The translations under genes were made by a program, and so were the position numbers. A model generated the notes under the pieces. The model saw only the letters and a program-made list of their open reading frames with translations, made no database searches and had not been told where the DNA came from. 40,440 nucleotides of DNA from assembly GCA_025201765.1 (NCBI GenBank), contig MU623557.1, positions 1 to 40,440 on the forward strand. The letters run 5' to 3'. Of this stretch, positions 11,010-20,337 are shown one piece after another. Source of the DNA: Daldinia sp. FL1419 (taxonomy: Eukaryota; Ascomycota; Sordariomycetes; Xylariales; Hypoxylaceae). Positions within the stretch are counted from its first letter, which is position 1, and each line of letters starts with the position of its first letter.

Positions 11010-11908
11010 TGTAGATCATGTTTAGCTCTTATCTGTTGGTATGAAGAGAAGAGTGAGAAGTTTAAGTGAATGACAATTATACGTAAACTGATTTGGGAGC
11101 CATTGAGCCTCTCAGATACGTGCAGGATGTACAATTATATCTTGCCCGAATAAATACTAGTTAACCTACTACCTAACCACCTACGTAGGCAGGGTAGGTA
11201 CCTATAGTAGGTAGTTTGTTCGAGCTGTTTAGGTGGTGTTTTGCTATTACCGTGCAGTGCAGTCTATAATCAGCTGTCTATAATACATCGGCGGACAACT
11301 TCTTATTAATTACCTAGGCAGGTACATAATGTGCTAACCGGTTAGGTTAGTTATGCCCTTCAACGTTCAACAACCTTTTTACATAGTGGTGCTGGATAAT
11401 GACGATAAGATAAAAGCAACGATAAAGCCGTATCGATAGGAAATATGCAGCAACCCGCGCTAGACTACCTACACTGTAGGTAGGTACAATACCTAACCTA
11501 TGTGTGGTACCTAGGTAAGCAGCCAAGGAAGAAGGAAGGTGGGATGAAATGTGCCAACTGCGCCAACTGCGTAATGTCTACATTTAAGTACCTTTTCCCT
11601 CAACCTTAGGCTATTTGATCACACGCCGAATTATAAATTACTACCAAGGCAACAATATCCAACTAATAATTTCACGAGCGCGACCTTGTCAAAAGACCAC
11701 AACACCTTACTAGGTCATATCAATGGGTCAACTGGACTGCTTCTGGCCCAGTCCGACGAGGCCAGACCTATATTCTCTTCCTGACACGTGTGCCTAGGTA
11801 GATACCCTGATTCCCTTATTCTAGGTATACATTCTAGGTATACGAGGTAGCCTTATAAACCAAAACATACCTTTTTAATAGTATATTTCTTCGCCGGCCT
11901 TTAGGCAA
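11010..11908. promoter_or_regulatory. Divergent promoter region of cox18 and alg11, rich in AGGT/ACCT motifs
   Basis: These 899 bp between two divergent starts are unusually dense in AGGT/ACCT and TACGTA-like motifs. The main groups are at 11160-11215, 11300-11350, 11465-11518 and 11790-11850, several forming short palindromes such as GGTACC and CCTAGG. No open frame of note is present. A TATA-like CTTATAAAC lies near 11851, some 55 bp before the alg11 ATG. Whether the motifs bind factors is unknown. Confidence 0.4.
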
Positions 11909-13745
11909 ATGTCACATTTTACCTCTAGCTCAAGTTGTTCCGTTTCCTCCAACCACGCACCTTACTCCTTCGGCATGGAGCCCAAGACTCTAGCCTTTAC
12001 GGCCATCGCCGTCGCTTGCACTCCTTTCGCCGTATTAGCAGTCTGGAATTTCATCATTCCACTCTTAATCCGTATATTCGCACTCACGGTTGGATCAGCC
12101 ATTGGCTGGTGCTTGAGGAGGAGTTCCGAGGGTCGCCGCTCTTTGCTCATCCGTACTACTGCCGAAAGCGAAGCTAGATTTAAAGAAGCCAAAGCTCAGA
12201 GAAAGGACGGCAATGCTAGTAGCGACGACGAGAGCTGGGAGAACATTGATGGATCTACGGCTGGATCATCCGGTAACGGAGAGAAGGGCGACCGAGATTG
12301 GGATGGAATAATCGGTTTCTTCCATCCTTTCTGTAACGCTGGAGGGGGTGGCGAACGAGTCCTATGGGCTGCAGTTCGAGCTACTCAGAAGAGATGGCCA
12401 AATGCCAAGATCGTTGTTTATACGGGCGACCACGATATTTCAAAAGAGAGCATACTCTCTCGGGTCAAGGTTTGGGGCTCCCGTCCTTTAGTAAACCTGC
12501 GAGCAAGGTTGCTAATTGTATTATAGAATACTTTCAGTATCGATATCCACCCTCCTACCATCCATTTCCTCTATCTTACAACCCGACAGTGGGTTTTGTC
12601 TTCTACGTGGCCGCATATGACGTTACTAGGACAGTCGATTGGATCCGTAATCATGGGATTCGATGCTTTTAATCTCCTAGTACCTGATATTTTTGTAGAT
12701 ACTATGGGTTACGCTTTCGTACTCGGCTTGAGCAAGATTCTTTTCCCGGATGTACCGACTGCTGCATACGTGCACTATCCTACCATCTCCACGGATATGC
12801 TTGACTCTCTCGACCCTAAGACTGCAGTTGGAAGCCAGGGCGTCAATGCGGGTAAGGGGGTTGGTGCCAAGGGTGTCCTGAAGAAATACTACTGGAAGAT
12901 CTTCGCCGCTATCTATTCATGGATGGGCGCGTCTGTTGATGTGGTTATGACCAACTCTTCCTGGACTCAAAACCATATCAAATCCTTGTGGGGGCCGCGG
13001 CGAAAGCAGAGGGGAAAGGGGCATCCGATTGCTGTCGTGTACCCCCCGTGCGCCGTTCATGATATTGAGCGAGCCGTTGAAATATCCGAAGAAAGTGAAA
13101 AGAGACGCCAAAAGTACTTGGTATATATTGCCCAATTCCGACCAGAGAAGAACCACCAACTTATCCTACAATCCTTTGCGGAATTTGTCAAAACCGGTAC
13201 TCCTTCAGCAAAGGAAGCGAAATTAGTTCTCCTGGGTAGCGTTAGGGGCGACGACGACTCGAGGCGCGTGTACACACTTCGTCTGCTAGTCAATGAATTG
13301 CAAATCAAGGATCAAGTGATATTCCAGCTCGACGCCCCTTGGTCCGAGATCCTCCAATGGCTTGGCAAGGCATTCGTGGGTGTGAATGGCATGTGGAATG
13401 AGCATTTTGGCATTGGCGTGGTTGAATACCTTGCTGCAGGTCTGATTTCCGTCGTGCACGACAGCGGTGGTCCGAAACTAGATATCGTTACTGACGTTGA
13501 CGGCCAACCTACAGGTATGTCGATCGCAATATTTCTCATTGGATATTTTAGCTAACAGATTCTGCTCAGGCTTCCATGCTTCGACTACATCAGAGTTCGC
13601 TGATGGTTTCGAAAAAGCGCTTTCGCACCCCGATCCCCTCTCCGTCAGACGCAGAGCGCGCTTATCGTCCAGGCGCTTCTCTGAGGAAGAGTTCGCGAAG
13701 AAATGGTTGGCCGAGTTGGAGAAGCTGGTCGCCATGAAGCTGTAA
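11909..13745 (+). CDS. alg11: Alg11, GDP-Man:Man3GlcNAc2-PP-dolichol alpha-1,2-mannosyltransferase
   Basis: Three exons (11909-12469, 12527-13514, 13570-13745) encode 574 residues (yeast 548). Alg11 adds the fourth and fifth mannoses to the lipid-linked N-glycan precursor on the cytosolic face of the endoplasmic reticulum. A membrane anchor lies at about residues 28-68. The family motif FFHPFCNAGGGGERVLWAA is near 135-152. VYTGDHD, then TWPHMTLLGQSIGS and VDTMGYAF, follow the Alg11 order. The GT-B donor-site motif E-x7-E (EHFGIGVVE) is at about 478-486. Intron 1 (57 bp, GTTTGG...TTATAG) and intron 2 (55 bp, GTATGT...CTCAG) are both forced by frame and restore conserved sequence. The ATG at 11975 is an alternative start that would lose a Ser-rich leader. 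Convergent with the transpeptidase gene. Confidence 0.92.
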
Positions 13746-14219
13746 ATCACATCGTTTCACTCATTACTTACCACATTAACCAATTCCTCTCTCCCATATG
13801 GTACCACTATCACTACCAATATTCCTACTACCCAGATAGATATAGACTTACATCCGATACCCCCAGGATTACTCACGGTGGGAGGCGGGCTCGGAGTTTG
13901 CATTGCCTTTGTTATTTTATTCCTGCGGCGCGTTGAATTGAAGATAGTCGCGCAGACGGAAAAGGAGAGAATATTATGAGTTAGGTTAGGTAGAACCGAG
14001 CCTGTATAATTACGGAATATACTTTTATTCACGTAGCCTATCCTCGTGCATCGCCTTCGGGAGCGTTACAAGGATTAAATGCTTGAACTGGAATCTATGA
14101 GTCGCAAATATATACAAGGTGAGTTGAGTATTTATCTAACCACCAGGACCGCCGCGACCCGCGTTAGGTAGGTAGATACCTGGGTAGTAATTTGTGGTAG
14201 GTGGGAAACGGAGACGTCT
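13746..14219. other. Convergent 3' region between alg11 and the transpeptidase gene
   Basis: A 474-bp spacer between two convergent stop codons. Small overlapping frames here are short and lack context. An AGGT/ACCT motif group (TTAGGTAGGTAGATACCTGGG) lies at 14163-14183. No gene is visible. Confidence 0.4.
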
Positions 14220-16305
14220 CTATAAAGTCAGTCCAGCGCTATTCTTCTGTCTCGTCTCGCCGGCGGCCTTAAACACGCCATCCTCACTAACACTAATGGC
14301 CTGCACAGCGCTGTACCCCTCGCGTACCCATGTTACGTTGTGTTTCTTCTCCAACATACTAGCCACAGTCGTGTTATCAAAGCTGTACTCGAAAGCGACC
14401 TGGTTCGGCATCAATTGGTCGTGGAACCGCGGCTCGGCTACCGCGTGCTTTACCGACGCCCCGCGCTCTAGCATATGCCATAGGACTTGCGTAGTGGAGC
14501 TGATGATGCGCGATCCACCGGCAGCGCCGACGACGGCGGCGAGGAGCGGGATGGCGGTGGAGGTAGATGCGTTAAGCCATTCGGCGATGACGGGTGTAAT
14601 GGATGAGAGCGGACGTTTTCCCGGACGCACGTAATTCGCTGGACTAGGCGCGTATCCGAATTCGTTGCGCACGCCGGGGATGGAGAAATCGTTCATTTCG
14701 TCGTTCAGCACGACGCCTGTCTCGGGGACCATGAGCAGGCTGCCGAAAAGCAGGTTGACGGTGGTCGTGGAAGAGACAGCAAACCCCGAGGAATCGGCAG
14801 TCGAGATATGCGAGGTGCCGTGGCTTTCGGGGACATAAATACGATGGGGGTCGTAGTTCTCGACGGGCTGCGTTTTATCGTCGCGAATGCGCCGACGTAT
14901 CGATTCGACGTGCGCATCGTCTAGCATGGCTTCTTCGAGTCGCAACGCGTCAGAAACGAAGGCCGGGTCGCCGAGAGCCTGGTGAGCCCCGTACGCGAAA
15001 CGCATTGACTCGTCGAAGCGGTGCAGTGTGAGATTAGGATTAGCAGCGACGTCTGAAGCGTCGTATCCCTCCATCGTTTTGAGCGTACTCAGACACACGG
15101 CACCGCTACTGGGCACGCCTGATGTATACAGCTTGTAATCGCGATATAAGATACTGATGGGTTCACGGATGATGACCTCGTAGTCGGACATGTCTTCTAG
15201 CGTCATGGTGCCATTATTCTTCTGAATGCATTCAATCGTTGCTTCAGCTGCGAGAGAATTAGGATATCGGCGCTGTGAATGAGGGAAGATCTACGAACCC
15301 ATTGGACCAGTGTAAAATACGTCGGCACCATGCTCGGCAATTTGCTCAAGGGTTCTAGATTGAGAATTAGTGAGTGTTAGGTGTTGAATTATCATCGTGG
15401 ATAATTGGCTTACTTCGCATAGCGTTTTCTTTTCATGGTGTCGCCTAGTTTTATCAAGGCGCCTAATGATATTGTTAGCTGGTATTATTGTCACGAATGC
15501 CTTCATAATGAGAGGCATATATAAATCAACGACTCTCACCATTCGGGGCGAAATCCTGGGCCCATGAAGGATCTTCGATCAAGAAATTCCAGCCGACTAT
15601 TTTGAGACCGAACGTCATGTACCGTACCAGATCCTCGGATACCGGGAATCCATGGCGAGCCACGGAAGCGGCGGGTTGCACAACGGACTTCCACGGCAGC
15701 GAGCCGAACCTCTTGTGCGCATATTCGAGACCTCGTAGCTCACCCGGCACGCCGACGGAAAGTCCACCGTACACACTACCCATCACATTACCCCGGAACA
15801 TGTCCTCGTATGCTGAGCCGGGAGCAGATTCACGATAATCGACAACGGTATAATTACCGTTACTATCCCGGATGAGACTAAAACCGCCACCGCCGATCCC
15901 CGAATGATATATGCCAACGACACCGACACATAGCTGAGTCCCGATAAAAGCATCGACAGCATTTCCCTAAGGTGCGATTATGAGGAACCTAGGTACTCAA
16001 AAAGGAGACTTAAGATAAATAAGTACGACTTACACCTTGGTCGAGAAGATCAATACCAATTTGACTACAGATCTTGCTCTCAGAAGCAACAGCGCCTCGT
16101 TTTCCCGAAACGGATTGCTGGTGCAACACTATTTGCTCAGCTGGCTGCCATTGTGATGGGACTGCAGCTGAAGGAGCGACAGTTAAGAGTAATAGCAGAA
16201 GACTCTGCGGGAGCGATGCAAGGGCTACTTTGAGGGTATATTAGTTTTCTATATGTTAAAAGATTTAGGGAATATAACCCGGTTGTCTATTAGGTACTCA
16301 CTCAT
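14220..16305 (-). CDS. ggt1: Gamma-glutamyltranspeptidase (glutathione hydrolase)
   Basis: Six exons on the minus strand (16305-16302, 16227-16034, 15966-15540, 15462-15414, 15354-15299, 15247-14220) encode 585 residues. The enzyme cleaves the gamma-glutamyl bond of glutathione and matures by self-cleavage. A signal peptide with a run of leucines (about residues 8-22) predicts secretion or vacuolar delivery. GAVASES, then DQGGNAVDA, GGGGF and DYRESAP are family motifs of the large subunit. The nucleophile is Thr388 in HGTSHIS, the start of the small subunit, followed by a GAAGGSRI oxyanion/substrate loop. Every internal intron (51-77 bp) is forced by frame. The first coding exon is only ATGA, joined over a GTGAGT...CAAAG intron. 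That choice is the least certain, but no other in-frame ATG exists upstream. Confidence 0.88.
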
Positions 16306-17356
16306 CTCGCTGAGTCTTTACAAATGTTGTGATTGGGCTTAAGTATGTTGCAATCGATCCTGATCCGCCTGTCTGTGCTCTGTATCTAGCAATAGGTACT
16401 CCTAAAGCATACCGTATTACAAGACGAGATCGTGTACTCTTAGGTAGTAGAAGGGTGCATGGATACCCTTGTGACAGGTACTTATAAGTTGCAGTTCGAC
16501 GGTGGCGCATTAAGATAAGGATGTAAAGAAGGATGAAAATATAGAGATAGGGAAGGAAAATGGAGGAAATAAGAAATAACTAGGTAGGTTAGAGAAGTTG
16601 ACGATTAGTTAAGAGACAACGTCCCGACGTTGCTAGCGTATCCTATCCGGGTACTCTTGAAGATAATCTCGGGTTAGCAGTTATCTTCTGTGCCAGCATT
16701 TGTACCCGTGTCTGAAAAGCCGCGGATTATAAAGCGAGATAAGAAACCCGACGAGATTTATTAACTAATAACTACCAATAACTAACTACCTAGGTTAGTT
16801 ACCCATGTAACTCCCTGGTAGGGAAGTTAGGTAGGTATTTAGTAGTGTAATATTGTAAGCCCCACCATACTACCACGTAGCAAGCTTTTAGCTCAGACTT
16901 ACATAAATGTCGTAATCTATAACACCCGAGATATGTAAGTGGTTACTGTATGTATTTAACAATTAATTACCTTATTTATTATTTACCTATAACGAAATAT
17001 CGAAATATGTCAAGTTACACCATTCACCTGAACCTTCCTATTATCATAATGGATGCAAGTTGCAAGTCGAGAAACCAGAGTACAACTTGAAGAAGACATG
17101 AGCTAACGTGAGCTAGCAGTCAAAGTCATAGGTATTTAGGGGCACATTCCCTGTTTACCAAGCCCCGGATTTGTAATTCTTACGCAGGAAGCATTCCGAA
17201 GTCACCGGGGCGGCGCAATTTCAATCACGCTCGGATACTTTCATGCCACCATTCTAACCTACCTCCTTTATCAGTTTTCAACTGACCCTAATAACAACAA
17301 TAATCAACTTGATGGTAAGAAATTATTGACTTTAGGGCAATTAGGGTGTATATATA
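16306..17356. other. Spacer upstream of the transpeptidase gene
   Basis: About 1.05 kb with no convincing gene. AGGT/ACCT motif groups occur at 16579-16592 and 16784-16840. A small opposite-strand frame ends just at the transpeptidase start but is in the wrong phase to be part of it. The rest looks like promoter or non-functional DNA. Confidence 0.35.
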
Positions 17357-18847
17357 TCAATAATATATAAGACGGGACGACGAGCCGCCAGGAGTGGAGC
17401 CGGGAGATACATTGTTGCTATGAAAGGCAATGCTCCCATTGTAACAAAAAAAAAAAATTTGGTCGACAATTCTTCCCATTTCTGACCCGTGGGCGGTTGT
17501 TTCCAGCGATGTCAGAGTCCGACGGCCTGCTTCAGTATTCGCCATCACCTCTCTCGTATTTCGATATTAGAGGATGTGGGAAAGCTTCATAAGATAGGTA
17601 CATATACAATTAGCCTAGATACCATATTTGGATGTTTAAGGATTGGCCTACCATGTTCAGGGCTTGCTCGGAGCGCCTTAGAAGTGTGCTTATGCTCTTT
17701 TTATGAGAGTGCAATGTGCTTGCGTATATTTCTGCTTCCGTAAAGAACGACGAGTTCTTTCCACCAGGACCCCTCCTCGAGAGGTCTCGGCAATGAGCCT
17801 CGTAGCTACACACAACTTCTAGATTGGAGTCTACTATAGTGGAAGCTTTCAATAATTCAAAGCGAAGGTGCCGTGTTGCTTGGGTATCGTCGAATTGGAT
17901 GGTAAAGTCGTAGAGCGATTTGCCACTAACATCGATATATAGTGCTTTCTCTTCCTGGAATAGTTTACCTAGTGATTTGTTCAAGCCATCATGATGGAAA
18001 ACCACATATACCAATCATGTTAAGCGTCGGTCGAGTTCATTTATGTACTCTCCAATTTCTTTCTGTTGAACCAAACACAATATGATGCAAGAGCATCGGC
18101 TCCCAAGATAGATAGGTAGTCGCTGTTAGGGCCCCTAAGAAACTCGGTAATTGAAGACTCGATACTTTCCGATGGCTGAATCAGGATCCATCGGGTTGAC
18201 CGCGTATTCTCGTTGTATTGCAAATAAACAGCTACTTGCCGAACGGACGAAGGATGTCTGCTTCGGCTGGTCGTCGCGGCGTAGCGAATGTTATAGCAGA
18301 ATTCTATGATTATAGGTGAGTTAGAGTTAAGGATGGATCTCACGGTATATACCATGAGATCGTTCCAAGTTATCGGTCTCGGAACCGGTTCGGTGGCATT
18401 TGATCCAAGGTAATCAAATAAGCATCCGTGAGCAGCTTTTTTCATGATAAGCATTGGCCACACATTGTGAGAACCACGACCGTCGTCTTCAATATCGAAC
18501 CCTATTGCCCCTATATTCACAATGTGCGCGTGATGGTTGATCAGAGGATGCTTCAAAACAATTAGTTCTAATACGAGGTTTCTAAACAGTCTCGAACTTT
18601 CCCCAAAGATGAATTGAGTAACGTTCTGATTTTGGTTGACTATCGGTTTTCGAGAAGTTGAAAATAATTTGAAGGCGAACGGATAACGTATATCCATCAT
18701 CGACTGTTTCACGCCACCGGTTGCCCCCCTACCTAGTTCGCGAAGGTCAGTCCCAAGAAATGGGCCAAATATCAATCCTCGAAAATTGACAAATAGTAGG
18801 GACAGAAACCAAGTCAGAGTGAAAACTCTTAAGTAGATTGCTATCAC
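17357..18847 (-). pseudogene. Decayed fungal kinase-like / CorA-like membrane protein gene
   Basis: Three minus-strand pieces in different frames line up in the order expected for one protein. Piece 1 (18847-18041) has no ATG at its start. It carries a kinase N-lobe: a Gly loop LGRGATGGV, a candidate ATP Lys in YPFAFK, and a hinge-like WPMLIMKKAAHGCLFDYL. It then jumps, without any HRD or DFG motif, to RQVAVYLQYNENTRSTRWILIQPSE, a stretch resembling fungal CorA-like proteins. In another frame (18060-18018) is EYINELDRR, then a stop. Piece 2 (18014-17610) continues with EEKALYIDV, a helix ending SNLEVVCSYEAHC and HKKSISTLLRRSEQ. Piece 3 (17548-17357) keeps weak similarity to the coiled coil before a membrane segment. 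The frameshifts, stops and missing kinase C-lobe point to a dead gene. Family naming rests on memory of motifs. Confidence 0.5.
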
Positions 18848-19538
18848 TCATTGTTCTTATGTGAAATATGGTCGACCAAACCCTGATCGATATACCTGTT
18901 GTCGACATGTCGAAGGTTGAGAAGAGTTTATAATAGTGCTGGAAGAACTTGGGTACTGTCCTAGATGTTGATCAGTTAGCACCAAAACATTGGAAAATAA
19001 AATATGAAGACGATCTCAAATAAATAGGTAAGCATTCATGGAAGTTTACGGGCGCAATAATTAGGCATATGAAAAATGCTTCCCGCAACGTCATTTCGCC
19101 TCACCAAGAAGCCTCATCAGACCATGGACTGCCTGCCTCATCTATGCCCGAGGGTAACAGTGCAAATATTGACCCAGTCGTGTTATCTACGAATATGTAT
19201 GTCAGAGTCGTGTCTATCAGTTTATACCTGTCCAGATATTTGTCCAGATATTTATCTTTAAGCCGGCTGGTTCAAGGCGTAGTAATAATGCCATTTCTTC
19301 CATACATTTCACCGCCACCATGCAAACACAGGAGGCGTACGTGTTAATCTTATAATAATTTGATATCATCCAATAATCGAGCTTGGTTCCCTAACACGCG
19401 ATATCGAGGCTGAGTCTCAACACGTCATTAGTGTAGCGTGGCGTTTAGAGGAAGAGGGGGTTTGTCAACCCATAATCAACTCATAATCAACCTACATAGT
19501 AGAAATTAAAAGTCAATATAAATATGCCATTTCTTCTG
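18848..19538. other. Spacer between the decayed gene and the MCFG gene
   Basis: A 92-codon plus-strand frame at 19069-19347 begins with ATG but is low in recognisable content. Its middle is a degenerate repeat (TGTCCAGATATT twice at about 19229-19252) giving a Leu/Ser/Arg/Tyr repeat, so I do not call it a gene. Two near-identical CATAATCAAC units lie at about 19471-19492. Otherwise nothing is visible. Confidence 0.35.
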
Positions 19539-19546
19539 TATATAAG
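19539..19546 (+). promoter_or_regulatory. TATA box candidate for the MCFG gene
   Basis: TATATAAG lies 66 bp before the ATG at 19612, followed by a CAACAACAAGAGAAC leader typical of well-expressed fungal genes. The call rests on sequence and position only. Confidence 0.4.
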
Positions 19547-19611
19547 CTAGTTTCATTTGAATATTTCCATTTCATAATATCAACAACAAGAGAACTACTT
19601 AATCCACCATC

Positions 19612-19939
19612 ATGTGTTTTGGCGTAAGTACTACTTACATCACGCCCTTGGAGCACTTGTATAATATTCAATTTTTCCTAGACTGGAGTGTACATTATGG
19701 CTGACAGAATATCTAATGAGAAGTCGAGTAAAAGCAACAGTGTGGGAGAACCAGCCAGACCCGCACGAAATAATCAAGCCCACCCACCACATAGAACTCC
19801 TCATGCAGGGGATAGTCACGGCGGGCACCACAAGACGCATCACCCTCACGATGCAAACCACGAGGTAAATCACGATGACGCGATATTGGCGGCTCAACAG
19901 GCACAGATGGACCCTGTGGCACAAGGATTGATGCGTTGA
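19612..19939 (+). CDS. Small histidine-rich protein with N-terminal MCFG
   Basis: Two exons, 19612-19623 and 19682-19939, encode 89 residues. The first exon holds only the codons for Met-Cys-Phe-Gly and ends at a consensus GTAAGT donor. The 58-bp intron ends in TTCCTAG and the frame runs on to a TGA. Filamentous ascomycetes carry several small uncharacterised proteins that begin with MCFG, which supports this start and splice. The body is hydrophilic and low in complexity: Ser/Lys-rich near 15-27, then a Pro/His-rich part (about 38-70, with HGGHHKTHHPHD). The end is a short helix-like AILAAQQAQMDP. There is no signal peptide or membrane segment. The His clusters could bind metal, but no function is known. 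The upstream TATA box and leader suggest real expression. Confidence 0.6.
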
Positions 19940-20337
19940 GTCAGAGCTATATAAATGAAGAGGATAGGTTACCTAGCAGCGTAGGAGGTAGACAGTAGGT
20001 CAGGCCGTTGAAAGGGATGGAGTGACTTATTACTAGGTTAAAAGTCTAATAAAAGTCTTTCTTTTAAATGGTAGTTAAGAAAGGTTAAGAAACGTTAGTT
20101 ACAACTAAGGTAGTTAAATCCTTAAAAAGACATGGTGGGGCTGCCCGGTATCTAATCGCGATAAGCCACCGCAAGGCGCTCCTGCATAATACCTAGTTAA
20201 CGGTTAGGTTAGCACAATCTCTATCATCCAGTGAAAAATTGCCGATTTACAATTTCGAGTATTTTTTCAAGGTTTCAATAAGTTATAAATCATAAATTTG
20301 GGAAACTTCTAAACACTCATTAACACTTATTAAATCA
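19940..20337. other. Spacer between the MCFG gene and trm2
   Basis: These 398 bp hold the presumed 3' end of the MCFG gene and the trm2 promoter. Several TTAGTTA/GTTAAGAAA direct repeats occur at 20060-20115. No open frame is visible. Confidence 0.35.

Noticed and set aside
19069..19347. 92-codon frame upstream of the MCFG gene
   Set aside because: Low-complexity Leu/Ser/Arg/Tyr repeat from a degenerate DNA repeat, with no similarity and no splice context.
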